A model generated the notes under the pieces. The model saw only the letters and a program-made list of their open reading frames with translations. It did not search any database and had not been told where the DNA came from. A program made the translations under genes and the position numbers. Positions 45,363 through 54,162 of a DNA stretch of 64,000 nucleotides are shown here, in pieces (position 1 is the stretch's first letter; the number at the start of each line of letters is the position of its first letter). Origin of the DNA: Elusimicrobiota bacterium (GTDB taxonomy: Bacteria > Elusimicrobiota > UBA8919); NCBI GenBank assembly GCA_028718185.1, contig JAQUMH010000001.1, forward strand, positions 219,186 to 283,185. Direction: 5' to 3'.

Positions 45363-46088
45363 ATGAACCAGGAAAATTATATAATTGAAACAAATAATCT
45401 GACTAAAGCATACGATACGCTTATTGCTGTAAATAATATTAATTTGAAAATAAAACGCGGGGAAATTTTTGGGTTTCTCGGACCAAACGGTGCCGGTAAA
45501 AGCACCACGATAAGAATGCTTTGCGGTATTCTCCCCCCTACAAGCGGCGATGCTTTTGTTAACGGTTTCAGTATTACGAAAGAACCTGAAAAAATCAAAC
45601 GAAGCATAGGATATGTAACTCAAAAATTCGGACTTTATGAAGACCTCACCGTAGAAGAAAATCTTGAATTCTATGCATCACTTTTTAATATTCCGTCAAG
45701 CAGGGTCAATCTTAATATAGACAAGACACTTGAATTGCTTAAATTGAGTAACCGTAAAAATTCACTTGTAAGCGAGTTGTCCGGCGGACTAAAACAACGG
45801 TTAGCAATCGCCAGTTCAATGGTTCATGACCCGGAAATAATATTCCTTGACGAACCTACAGCAGGCGTGGACCCGGTACTACGCAAGGAGATTTGGGATG
45901 TTTTGAAAAACCTGTCTAAACAGGGAGTAACTCTTTTTTTAACTACACATTATTTAGAAGAAGCTGAAAGATGCAATACTATCGGTTATATTTTTAACGG
46001 TTTATTAACAGCAGTTAATACACCTGAGAATTTTAAATCAGGCGGAAAATCTCTGGAAGAAGTTTATATTTCCTTTATAAAACAATGA
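45363..46088 (+). CDS. ABC-2 type transporter ATP-binding protein
   Basis: A 241-residue ATPase with Walker A GPNGAGKST, signature LSGGLKQR, Walker B IIFLDEPTAGVDP and an H-loop TTHYLEEAE. It resembles the YbhF/CcmA-type ATPases that drive ABC-2 permeases in drug or glycolipid export. It starts 2 bp after the adaptor stop and overlaps the permease by 4 bp, so the three genes are coupled. Cargo unknown. Confidence 0.93.
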   Translation: MNQENYIIETNNLTKAYDTLIAVNNINLKIKRGEIFGFLGPNGAGKSTTIRMLCGILPPTSGDAFVNGFSITKEPEKIKRSIGYVTQKFGLYEDLTVEENLEFYASLFNIPSSRVNLNIDKTLELLKLSNRKNSLVSELSGGLKQRLAIASSMVHDPEIIFLDEPTAGVDPVLRKEIWDVLKNLSKQGVTLFLTTHYLEEAERCNTIGYIFNGLLTAVNTPENFKSGGKSLEEVYISFIKQ

Positions 46089-47200
46089 AATCACTAATTT
46101 ATACTGTTTCAAGAAAAGAAATTCTGCATATTATACGGGATAAAAGGACTCTGTTTATGTTATTTTTTCTTCCGGTGTTTCAGTTAATAATTTTTGGTTA
46201 TGCAGTATCGGTAGATTTAAAACATTTATCAACAGTGGTATTGAATCGTGATAATCATAATGCAAGCAGGGAATTAATAAGTGATTTTAAAAATTCTACT
46301 TATTTTGATATAAATTATTATGTTCTTGACCGTCACGAAGCAGAAAAAATCCTGGATTCAGGTAAAGCCAAAGTTATTCTTGAAATTCCGCCGGATTTTT
46401 CAAAAAATATTAAATTAAACAGGTCTGTACAGGTAAGCCTGACAGTTGACGGAACAGATCCCAATCCTGCAAACACTGCAATGAATACAGCATCCGCAAT
46501 TACACAATCGTTCGGTGCAAAAATTTATTTTCAAAAAACAAATATGCAGCCAAGCGTTCCCGTTGATTTGAGAGCAAGAGTGTATTATAACCCGGATTTA
46601 AGGTCTGCAAATTTCATGATACCCGGAGTTATCGGATTTTTACTTCAGATTCTGATAATAATCCTGACTTCTAATACCATTGTGAAAGAAAAAGAAAAGG
46701 GAACTCTGGAAGTCCTCATAACGACGCCAATAAAACGATATGAACTTATAATAGGTAAATTAGTACCTTACATTTTTATAGCTTTTTTTGATGTTATTAT
46801 GGTGTTAAGTTTAGGATTACTGCTTTTTAAAGTGGAAATTGCAGGAAGTTTAATTTTGCTTTTATCAATTTCTTTTTTATTTCTCTGCGGTTCGCTGGGG
46901 TTGGGATTATTTATTTCTTCAGTTGCCCAGAACCAATACCAGGCTTTTCAATTGCTGGTTCCTTTATTTCCGCTGTCAGTATTATTGTCGGGATTTATTT
47001 TTGCCAGAGATGGCATGCCAAAGATATTATATTACCTGGGATATATGGTACCTTTGACCTATTTTTTAAAAGTACTTAGAGGTATAATGCTTAAAGGAAT
47101 CGGTATAGAATATTTACTTCCTGAAACATTAGCACTTACCGCTTATACGATTTTTTTTGTTGCTCTGAGTATTTTTAATTTCAAGAAGAAACTGGATTAG
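46085..47200 (+). CDS. ABC-2 type permease (YbhR/YbhS-like)
   Basis: A 371-residue membrane protein: one N-terminal helix (FMLFFLPVFQLIIFGYAV), a large extracytoplasmic domain (residues about 45-175), then five helices and the conserved EKEKGTLEVLITTPIKRYELIIGK block of ABC-2 exporters. It forms the membrane path for the adaptor and ATPase encoded upstream. In other bacteria such triads export drugs or toxic compounds; the substrate here is not known. A hairpin at 47222-47238 follows the stop. Confidence 0.92.
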   Translation: MKSLIYTVSRKEILHIIRDKRTLFMLFFLPVFQLIIFGYAVSVDLKHLSTVVLNRDNHNASRELISDFKNSTYFDINYYVLDRHEAEKILDSGKAKVILEIPPDFSKNIKLNRSVQVSLTVDGTDPNPANTAMNTASAITQSFGAKIYFQKTNMQPSVPVDLRARVYYNPDLRSANFMIPGVIGFLLQILIIILTSNTIVKEKEKGTLEVLITTPIKRYELIIGKLVPYIFIAFFDVIMVLSLGLLLFKVEIAGSLILLLSISFLFLCGSLGLGLFISSVAQNQYQAFQLLVPLFPLSVLLSGFIFARDGMPKILYYLGYMVPLTYFLKVLRGIMLKGIGIEYLLPETLALTAYTIFFVALSIFNFKKKLD

Positions 47201-47221
47201 CTTTTACGCATTCAACACATA

Positions 47222-47238
47222 GCACGCCAAGGGCGTGC
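47222..47238. repeat. Hairpin GCACGCC-AAG-GGCGTGC followed by GACTACAAA
   Basis: A perfect 7-bp stem with AAG loop, between the convergent permease and response-regulator genes. It shares loop and GACTACAAA flank with other hairpins in the window though the stem differs. No T tract, so terminator function is uncertain. Confidence 0.65.
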
Positions 47239-47310
47239 GACTACAAACACAACTAAAATACAACTGCAATTATAACTACGACTTAGTCTCTCTCTAAGCT
47301 GAAAACTCCA

Positions 47311-47682
47311 TTAATCTCTAAGTATATGACTTATTTTTTCTCTCACTTTTTCCAGGTCAAATGGTTTGACAATATATCCAACAGCGCCAAGGCTAAGTCC
47401 TTTATCTATATCGCCAAGTGAACCTTCAGCAGTGCAAATAAGCTTTGGAATTTGGCTTGTTTTTTCATTTGACTGCAACATACTGCACAACTCAAAACCA
47501 TTCATACGCGGCATTATCACATCAATAATGATTAAATCCGGTGTTTTACCGCGTAATGCTACTTCCAGTGCATCTACACCGTTAAGAGCATAAGAAACTT
47601 CGTAGCCGGCGTCTTCTAAGCTTGCTTTTAATAACTCGACAATAGCCATATCATCTTCTGCTATCAATATTCTTTTTTTCAT
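47311..47682 (-). CDS. Stand-alone CheY-like response regulator
   Basis: A 123-residue single receiver domain: acidic pocket EDD (residues 8-10), phospho-acceptor Asp in DLIIIDVIMPRMNG (about 54), a CTA switch residue and the VKPF lysine. With no output domain it must act through protein contact. No histidine kinase adjoins it. The Hpt protein at 50.3 kb and the receiver fused to the GspE/PilB ATPase at 50.7 kb are candidate partners by proximity only. Confidence 0.92.
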   Translation of the reverse strand: MKKRILIAEDDMAIVELLKASLEDAGYEVSYALNGVDALEVALRGKTPDLIIIDVIMPRMNGFELCSMLQSNEKTSQIPKLICTAEGSLGDIDKGLSLGAVGYIVKPFDLEKVREKISHILRD

Positions 47683-47830
47683 ATATTATATTTTACTATT
47701 TTTTAACAAACATTTCAATCATTCTTTTTTACAATCTTATAATTTTCCCCCTCAACTCTTTCTTCTCCCCATAGGGGAGAAGATGAAAGATGAGGGGTAT
47801 AAACATCTGTGACTTAAAATAATAACTTTG

Positions 47831-48709
47831 CTATTCATTTTTCAGCCACCACAATGGATTAACAGGTATTGAATGTACATATATGCCCCAGTGTAAATTT
47901 GGTGCTGTTGAAAGACCGGAATCACCGACATTACCGATAATTTCACCTTTTTTAATATTATCCTCATTTTTCACTGTTATCTTATCCAAATGAATATATA
48001 CGCTTGTTACTCCAAGCCCGTGGTCCAATATAACTGTTTTTCCATTAATATTAAAATCTTCAGAAGCAAGAATGACTTTTCCGTTCGCAGGCGCACTAAT
48101 TGGAGTACCCTTAGCTGCGGAAATATCAATACCTTTATGCTGCCAAAGAAACCGTTTTTTGGTCCTTCTTTCAACTCCAAAAAAACCTTTTATCTTACCA
48201 TTAACAGGTAATTTAAACTTACCGTCCCACATCTTTTGAGGAGTGTTCTCCTGAACTGCTTTTTTTATCAATTCTCTTTCCCGCTCATTTTCGGGAGCAT
48301 CTATCTTTGAATATTTTTCCGGGGAAAATTTTAAGTATTGTACCGGAAATTTGGCTTTCTTTATTTTTATTTCAATTTTTCTTATTGTGTTATTTTCATT
48401 GTCCGTTCTATATTCACTAATATTAATCGTGTAACTTCCCGCTTTAATATCATAAGGTACACCTATATAGCATACTTGTTCCGGTAAAATTACTGCTCCT
48501 CCCGAAGAAATGCCAACAAAGGCATATTTTTCATCGTTAAAATACAAATCGTAAAAGTAATCTTTATTATAATCAGTTATTTCTGCTTTTATTGTATCTC
48601 CCTGAACAAAAACAAAAGATGATATTTTTATAGAATATGCACTAATTCTCCCATATAAGATAAATATTAAGACCAATAAAACAGATACAATATTATAACG
48701 TTTTTTCAT
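47831..48709 (-). CDS. M23 family peptidoglycan endopeptidase (LytM-type)
   Basis: A 292-residue exported protein with a signal peptide (KRYNIVSVLLVLIFILYGRISA), an N-terminal beta-rich domain, and a C-terminal M23 domain. KRFLWQHKGIDISAAKGTPISAPANGKV supplies the first zinc His and Asp, and NLHWGIYVH the second His. It would cleave peptide cross-links in the periplasm. Adjacent genes do not hint at a specific partner. Confidence 0.9.
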   Translation of the reverse strand: MKKRYNIVSVLLVLIFILYGRISAYSIKISSFVFVQGDTIKAEITDYNKDYFYDLYFNDEKYAFVGISSGGAVILPEQVCYIGVPYDIKAGSYTINISEYRTDNENNTIRKIEIKIKKAKFPVQYLKFSPEKYSKIDAPENERERELIKKAVQENTPQKMWDGKFKLPVNGKIKGFFGVERRTKKRFLWQHKGIDISAAKGTPISAPANGKVILASEDFNINGKTVILDHGLGVTSVYIHLDKITVKNEDNIKKGEIIGNVGDSGLSTAPNLHWGIYVHSIPVNPLWWLKNE

Positions 48710-48723
48710 TTAAGTTTTGATTG

Positions 48724-48860
48724 ATTATGAATCTCCCTGTGGCAAGCCGCAGGGTATCAAGGTGTTACCCCGCACAGTTTTGTCTTCGACAAAACTAGAC
48801 GTGGGGGTTCTCCTTTTCTTCATCCCCGTCATGTTTCACTTGACGGGGTATTGTGAAGGA
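48724..48860. repeat. Three intergenic hairpins between DUF401 and M23 genes
   Basis: CCCTGTGG-CAAG-CCGCAGGG (about 48738-48757), GTTTTGTC-TTC-GACAAAAC (about 48776-48796), and CCCCGTCA/TGACGGGG (about 48825-48850). The first has the same AAG-type loop as other hairpins. None has a clear T tract. Confidence 0.6.
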
Positions 48861-48865
48861 GAACG

Positions 48866-50065
48866 CTAAAACGGAAAGAAACTACACCATAAGAAAGCAA
48901 CCAGTAAAATAATAATACTGGGAGGCATAAGTATCTTATACACATCTTTCCAGTTAGCTTTGTAATATTCCTTAGTAAGTGACAAACAGTAATGCGTTGG
49001 TGAGATAAGCAAACCGAAATATCCCGAAGCAAACGTCCATACAAGGTAGCGTGGAAAATTCGTTAAATAGCCAAGAAGGATAGGAAAAGCGATCCCGACA
49101 TAAGTTACGGTCGAGCCTGTAAGCATCCCGATTATAAAGGGCAACAAGAACAGAAGCAGCATTGGAGGAACACGCCACCTGATAAAATCTGCTGACAATT
49201 GCGTAATAACTCCTGTATTTCCCATAATACCTTTTAAGCACATTACGCCCAGCACTAAGCTAACATTTGCAAAATTAAATGTATCCATAAATATCTTCAA
49301 CGCCCTCTTAATTTTAATTCTGTATAATACTAACATTAAAGTTATAATAAAAATTAAAGAAATTATCATATTTAATTTAAGAATTAGTACAAATATTATA
49401 ATTGAAGCAAGCGGTAACACTGAAATGATAAGTGTTCTAACGTCGCCTTTCTCAGTCTTTAGTTCATTTTTAACAGGTTCATTTTTAACACCCTTCAACC
49501 CAAAATATAATCCGCATAATATTGCGGTAAGAGTCAGAGGAAAGTTTATAACAAATATTTTCCCGAACGATATTTTCATTAACGAAGATACAAGAATAAT
49601 CGCCGGATATGTCGGCATAATATATTCCCATAAATGCCGGAACCAGTAATTAAGGAATGTTTTTTGGACAGGTGAAAGATTTTTTGCTGCTGACGAATCT
49701 TCAAGTAAAGGGGCGCTCATCATAGCCCCGCCTACTATAGGAATAAACCCAATAAGAGATGAAGGCAAAACAAGTGTCATTTTGGGATTTTTGAATGTTT
49801 TTTCTAAACTTTCTATTAGTTTTGTAATATACCCGGCATCTTTCCATATTCCCATGAAATAAAAAATCAATATAAGTGAAAATAAAAGATCGAGTGTTTC
49901 CCGCTCATAAAAATACTTGATTTCCAGAACAATAACACTGCCAATGTCCAGATAAAAAAGCCCGAGTATAGTACTGCTTATGAAAAGTCCTATACCTAAA
50001 TCTTTTTTTTTATATACCCAGATTAACAAAAAAATACAGATTACAATTATTCTTAAAAGGGTCAT
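48866..50065 (-). CDS. DUF401-family integral membrane protein
   Basis: A 399-residue protein with about ten helices. GFIPIVGGAMMSAPLLEDSSAAKNLSPVQKTFLNYWFRHLWEY is the DUF401 hallmark, with a repeat of the GGAMxSAP theme later (IIGMLTGSTVTYVGIAFPIL). It resembles anion or organic-acid permeases of the ion transporter superfamily, but no substrate is established. Its neighbours do not suggest a pathway. Confidence 0.87.
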   Translation of the reverse strand: MTLLRIIVICIFLLIWVYKKKDLGIGLFISSTILGLFYLDIGSVIVLEIKYFYERETLDLLFSLILIFYFMGIWKDAGYITKLIESLEKTFKNPKMTLVLPSSLIGFIPIVGGAMMSAPLLEDSSAAKNLSPVQKTFLNYWFRHLWEYIMPTYPAIILVSSLMKISFGKIFVINFPLTLTAILCGLYFGLKGVKNEPVKNELKTEKGDVRTLIISVLPLASIIIFVLILKLNMIISLIFIITLMLVLYRIKIKRALKIFMDTFNFANVSLVLGVMCLKGIMGNTGVITQLSADFIRWRVPPMLLLFLLPFIIGMLTGSTVTYVGIAFPILLGYLTNFPRYLVWTFASGYFGLLISPTHYCLSLTKEYYKANWKDVYKILMPPSIIILLVAFLWCSFFPF

Positions 50066-50114
50066 TTATAAAAAAAATTATCAGAATCAACAGAATCTAA
50101 TAAATCTCCCAACA

Positions 50115-50300
50115 AATTAAGCAAAGCTTTGCTTTGCAGCTACAAAACAGCTGATGTTGTAGCCGCAGAGCGTTAGCTCTGCTAAACATTGAAATTCCTA
50201 TACATTAAGATAGATTGCTTCGTCGTCCCGATATATCGGGACTCCTCGCAATGACTAAAGAGAATGCGGTCATTGCGAACGAAAGGTGAAACAATCTCAT
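50115..50300. repeat. Composite repeat island between DUF401 and Hpt genes
   Basis: GCAAAGC-TTT-GCTTTGC (50121-50137) followed by AGCTACAAAA, GCAGAG/CTCTGC (50165-50182), CATTGAAATTCCTATACATT, TCCCGAT-AT-ATCGGGA, and a GTCATTGCGAACGAAAG-type REP piece. It shares its parts with 20575-20700 and 53930-54115. No gene is seen in 50066-50342. Confidence 0.75.
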
Positions 50301-50342
50301 GAATTTTAAAATTTCCGTATAATCAATTAATATGTCAATTTA

Positions 50343-50687
50343 TTATTTTGAATTATTACCGTTATTGCTGATTTTTATTTCAAGATTACTTACAAAATCT
50401 GAAAGTTCACATATATATTTTTTCATATCTTCGTAATTATTGTTTTTAGCACCGGCTTCGAGTTCTCTCCCAATGTGTGATATTTCATCTAAGCTGTATA
50501 AACTTCCTGTTCCTTTAATTTTATGCGATATTTTCCTGATAGTTTCCAAATCATTTTTCAATAATGCATTTTCCATAACTATTATGTCTTTTTTTCTTCT
50601 TTCAATATAAACAGGAATTATTTCTGCAATTTCAGGACGTACATAAACAATGTTCTTTTCAGTTTTGTCTGTTTTATTCTGTTCCAT
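50343..50687 (-). CDS. Histidine phosphotransfer (Hpt) domain protein
   Basis: A 114-residue four-helix Hpt domain with the phospho-accepting His55 in RKISHKIKGTGSLYSLDEISHIGRELE. Hpt proteins pass phosphate between receiver domains of phosphorelays. It begins 9 bp after the stop of the GspE/PilB-receiver fusion, so it is almost surely cotranscribed with it and could phosphorylate or dephosphorylate that receiver. No kinase is adjacent. Confidence 0.9.
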   Translation of the reverse strand: MEQNKTDKTEKNIVYVRPEIAEIIPVYIERRKKDIIVMENALLKNDLETIRKISHKIKGTGSLYSLDEISHIGRELEAGAKNNNYEDMKKYICELSDFVSNLEIKISNNGNNSK

Positions 50688-50696
50688 ATATTTATA

Positions 50697-52853
50697 TCAA
50701 TCAACCCTGCGAAAAGCAGCATTAACCTTGGCTATAAACAAATCCGGGTTAAACGGTTTAATAATATAATCATCCGCACCCAGATTTATCACATTTTCCT
50801 GGCTTTCTTCATCGGATAAAGCAGTAAGCACAATTATCGGAAGTTTAATCAAACCTAAACCCGAACGAATTCTCTGAATAACTCCAAAACCGTCCAAGCG
50901 CGGCATCATTAAATCCAAAAGCAACAAATCAGGTATTTTCTGGGCAATCATATCTATTACTTCCCTTCCATCGCTGGCTTCATCTACATCGTAACCATTT
51001 TTATTAAGATATATTTTAATAATATTTCTAACATCAGTATCATCATCAGCAATCAACACTCTCTTGTTTTTATTAGAAGGGACCGGCGCAGGTTCGTGAA
51101 TTTTAGATACTGAGTATTCTTTTTTACTTGGTTTTATATCGGTCATTATGTTTAGATAAGGAAAAATTTCATCCAAAGAAGTATCGCCCTGTGATAAATG
51201 CCATAAAGCATCATAATTCATCGGCCATAGAAAACCCTTTTTCATAGCAGTTTCATGGATGTTATATTCTTTTTCTCCTGCACTTATAAGATTCTTTATT
51301 TCCCGGGTAACTTCAAGGAGCTCTAAAATAGCCAGACGACCTTTATAGCCGCTAAAATCACATTTTACACAACCTACAGGCTTAAAACATTTTGTTGATA
51401 AATTATTTTTTTTTAGCATCCCTTCAATAAAAACAGAATCGGTTTTTGTTAATGTAGCCGGTTCCTTACAATCAGGGCAAAGTCTGCGCACTAACCGCTG
51501 GGCTGTAATAGCAAGCATTGCAGGCGAAATCTTAAATCTTTCCACGCCCATATCTATTAACCTTGTAATACTTGATACAGTATCATTAGTGTGCAAGGTT
51601 GAAAATACCAGATGCCCGGTCATTGCTGTCTGGAAGGTAATATCCGCGGTTTCCCTGTCACGAATTTCTCCTACTAAAATCGTATCCGGATCCTGACGCA
51701 GAACAGACCTTAAAATAGTAGCAAAAGTTAATCCCTGTTTTTCATTTACCTGGACTTGATTGACCCCTTCCATACGATATTCAATAGGATCTTCTATGGT
51801 AATAATATTAGTATTTTCCTTCTTAATCATATTTAACATTGAATACAAAGATGTCGTCTTACCTGAACCGGTAGGTCCCGTTATAAGTATTATGCCTTGT
51901 TCTGCATTAAGTATATCTCTCAATCTATTTGCTATGTCTTGTTTAAAACCTAATTCTTCAAAAGGTACTCTTGCTGATTTTGGATTAAGCAAACGAAGCA
52001 CTACTGTTTCTCCATACGAAGTAGGCAATGTGGAAACCCGCAATCCGATTTCAATATTATTGACTAATAATTTTGCCCGGCCATCCTGAGGTTTAAAATG
52101 TTCCGCCAAGTTTAAATCAGCCATAATCTTTATTCTGGAAACAAGCGGACCCGTAGCTAATTTTCTGGGTATTGTCATTATATTTTTAAGAAAACCATCT
52201 ATGCGAAAACGCACAATGCTGCCGTAGTCTTCATGTTCAATATGGATATCAGATGCCCTCATTTTAACTGCTTTAGCGATAAGAGAGTTAACCAATTTTA
52301 TTACAGGGGGCATAATTTTTTCAGGAGAAGTATAGTCTTTATCAACCTGGAAATCCTGTAATACTTCAACTTCATTTTTTTCATCCATCTTTCCCAGAAG
52401 GTCATATACCATTATTTCAGGATTAAACTGTTCTGCTATTAAAGCTTCAATCTTTGAAGGAATACAATAATAAGGTTTTGGGTTTCTGCCGGTAACAACC
52501 TGAACATCATTTCTTGCAATAAAATCTAAAGGGTTAATCATAAGCACGTCTATGATTTCATCTCTTAACCGGAATGGAATCAAACCGTGCCTTCGACAAA
52601 TCTTTTCCGGGACAAAAGAAAGAGCTAATTTTTCAACAACTATTTTATCAGGATTGAAATATGGAATTTGATGAGTTTCAAATAATTCTCTCTCTAACAT
52701 TTCAATGGTAATTTTCTGGGAATCAACCAAGGATTCGGATAAAAACGCACAGCGTTTATTCCTCAGGTCTTCAATCACATCCGCAGTTATGTTAGGTAGT
52801 TTTAAAACTACTTCCAATAACCATTCATCTTTAAAAATATGCTTGGTCCCCAT
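50697..52853 (-). CDS. GspE/PilB-type secretion ATPase fused to a response-regulator receiver
   Basis: A 718-residue protein. Residues about 1-165 form a MshEN-like N-terminal domain, residues about 170-560 the type II secretion/type IV pilus assembly ATPase (Walker A GPTGSGKTTSLYS, His/Asp boxes, RQDPDTILVGEIRDRETADI, and a zinc tetracysteine CPDC...CVKC), and residues about 600-718 a complete receiver (ADDDTDVRN, LLLDLMMPRLDG, VLTA, IIKPF). The receiver should let phosphorylation control the motor, and an Hpt gene follows 9 bp later. The c-di-GMP-binding motif of the N-domain looks degenerate. No pilin, GspF or GspG lies nearby; a secretin is at 16.3 kb. Confidence 0.93.
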   Translation of the reverse strand: MGTKHIFKDEWLLEVVLKLPNITADVIEDLRNKRCAFLSESLVDSQKITIEMLERELFETHQIPYFNPDKIVVEKLALSFVPEKICRRHGLIPFRLRDEIIDVLMINPLDFIARNDVQVVTGRNPKPYYCIPSKIEALIAEQFNPEIMVYDLLGKMDEKNEVEVLQDFQVDKDYTSPEKIMPPVIKLVNSLIAKAVKMRASDIHIEHEDYGSIVRFRIDGFLKNIMTIPRKLATGPLVSRIKIMADLNLAEHFKPQDGRAKLLVNNIEIGLRVSTLPTSYGETVVLRLLNPKSARVPFEELGFKQDIANRLRDILNAEQGIILITGPTGSGKTTSLYSMLNMIKKENTNIITIEDPIEYRMEGVNQVQVNEKQGLTFATILRSVLRQDPDTILVGEIRDRETADITFQTAMTGHLVFSTLHTNDTVSSITRLIDMGVERFKISPAMLAITAQRLVRRLCPDCKEPATLTKTDSVFIEGMLKKNNLSTKCFKPVGCVKCDFSGYKGRLAILELLEVTREIKNLISAGEKEYNIHETAMKKGFLWPMNYDALWHLSQGDTSLDEIFPYLNIMTDIKPSKKEYSVSKIHEPAPVPSNKNKRVLIADDDTDVRNIIKIYLNKNGYDVDEASDGREVIDMIAQKIPDLLLLDLMMPRLDGFGVIQRIRSGLGLIKLPIIVLTALSDEESQENVINLGADDYIIKPFNPDLFIAKVNAAFRRVD

Positions 52854-52924
52854 ATTTTTTTAACTCCTATTAAAAAACATTCTATTCTCTTTATTTCTGC
52901 ATTTTACTTATTTTAAACAATTTT

Positions 52925-53896
52925 TCAAGAAGCAAATATTGCTCCATAACCACCAGTATGTATAAAAACGATATTATCCTTTTTCTTAAATTTTTCTGAT
53001 TTAACATGTTTAAGCATTCCGGCAAATCCTTTAGCAGTATAAAACGGATCTAAATATATACCTTCTAATTTGGCTAACAACTTAGATGCTTCTCTTCCTG
53101 CCGACGATTCTATCCCATATCCGGGACCCATAATTTTATTATCGAGAATTATCCGTAATTTTTTTTGTTCTATATTCAACATTTTTTGTGTTTCTGTTAT
53201 AAGCTTTCTTATATACCCTTCAAGCCCCGGCAACATCCCTTTTGCTACTGCCATTCCATATATAGATACAGGAATATCCACGATTTGTGACCCTATCAAA
53301 AATCCGGATTGTGTCCCTCCGGAAGAACTTGTGTGAAAAATGGCAGTCAGAGAAGGCAGTTGTTCCACTATTTCTTTAAAAGCTTCAATGTAACCAAGAA
53401 CTGCAACAGGAACCGAACCTCCTACCGGGAACGAAAAAGGTTTCTTATTTTTATAAATGAGCTTTTTTTCAAAATCTTTCATAATTTTAATAATTTCATC
53501 CCAATCGTTCGTACCGCAAAAATACATATTCGCACCTACAATTTGATTAAGGATAAGATTGCCTTCATATTTTTTCGGTTTAGAACCTCCAAGAAAAAGA
53601 TGTGAAGTCATTCCTAAACGGGAAGCCGCTAACGCTGTTTGATTAGCATGGTTAGACTGTATTCCGCCTGCCGTTAAAATATCAGTCGCACCTATTCTCA
53701 CGGCTTCTGCCATAAGATATTGCAATTTTCTGCATTTATTTCCACCCAACCCTAAACCGTTTAAATCGTCTCTTTTAATATAAATAGACGGACCGCCAAG
53801 ATATTTTGTTATTTTTTTAAGCTTATACAAAGGCGTCGGATAAATACCTAAACTCACTTTTTTAAATTTAGCAAGGATTTTTTCTATTTTTTGCAT
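52925..53896 (-). CDS. PLP-dependent D-cysteine desulfhydrase / ACC deaminase family enzyme
   Basis: A 323-residue fold-type II PLP enzyme. The PLP Lys lies in RDDLNGLGLGGNKCRKLQYL, followed by TAGGIQSNHANQTALAASRLG and the glycine-rich phosphate loop TSSSGGTQSG. It matches DcyD/ACC deaminase, which convert D-cysteine to pyruvate, ammonia and sulfide, or open aminocyclopropane carboxylate. D-cysteine desulfhydrase is likelier outside plant-associated bacteria, but sequence alone does not decide. Confidence 0.88.
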   Translation of the reverse strand: MQKIEKILAKFKKVSLGIYPTPLYKLKKITKYLGGPSIYIKRDDLNGLGLGGNKCRKLQYLMAEAVRIGATDILTAGGIQSNHANQTALAASRLGMTSHLFLGGSKPKKYEGNLILNQIVGANMYFCGTNDWDEIIKIMKDFEKKLIYKNKKPFSFPVGGSVPVAVLGYIEAFKEIVEQLPSLTAIFHTSSSGGTQSGFLIGSQIVDIPVSIYGMAVAKGMLPGLEGYIRKLITETQKMLNIEQKKLRIILDNKIMGPGYGIESSAGREASKLLAKLEGIYLDPFYTAKGFAGMLKHVKSEKFKKKDNIVFIHTGGYGAIFAS

Positions 53897-53924
53897 TTTG
53901 AATCTCTTTAAATAATTTGTTTCA

Positions 53925-54115
53925 AGTTAGGCTTGCCAAGGGTCTGGCGACAACTACAAAACTATAACTAAATTGTAGTTTCACGCCCTCGGCGTGATAA
54001 CATTGAAATTCTTATACATCAAGTTAAGCCCGCCACTGAACCGTTGGCGGGCAGCTACAAAACTATTGATATTGTAACCACAGAACGTTAGCTCTGCTAT
54101 ACATTGAGTTAATTA
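53925..54115. repeat. Composite repeat island upstream of the DEAD-box gene
   Basis: The 304-bp gap holds a TTGCC-AAG-GGTCTGG hairpin with CGACAACTAC flank, CACGCC/GGCGTG with loop CTC, CATTGAAATTCTTATACAT, the perfect GCCCGCCA/TGGCGGGC hairpin (54028-54052), GCTACAAAACTATTGATATTG, and an AACGTTAGCTCTGCTA piece. All recur elsewhere in the window. Confidence 0.75.
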
Positions 54116-54162
54116 TAACTTAATTTTCAGAGTATTTCAATTGAAAATTTGGAAGATTTAAC

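Noticed and set aside
48724-48860. Hairpins as clear intrinsic terminators
   Set aside because: Stems are good but no T tract follows in either direction, so they are listed as repeats.
16330-52853. A complete type II secretion or type IV pilus system in the window
   Set aside because: Only a secretin and a GspE/PilB-like ATPase are seen, 33 kb apart; pilin, GspF, GspG and peptidase genes were not found.
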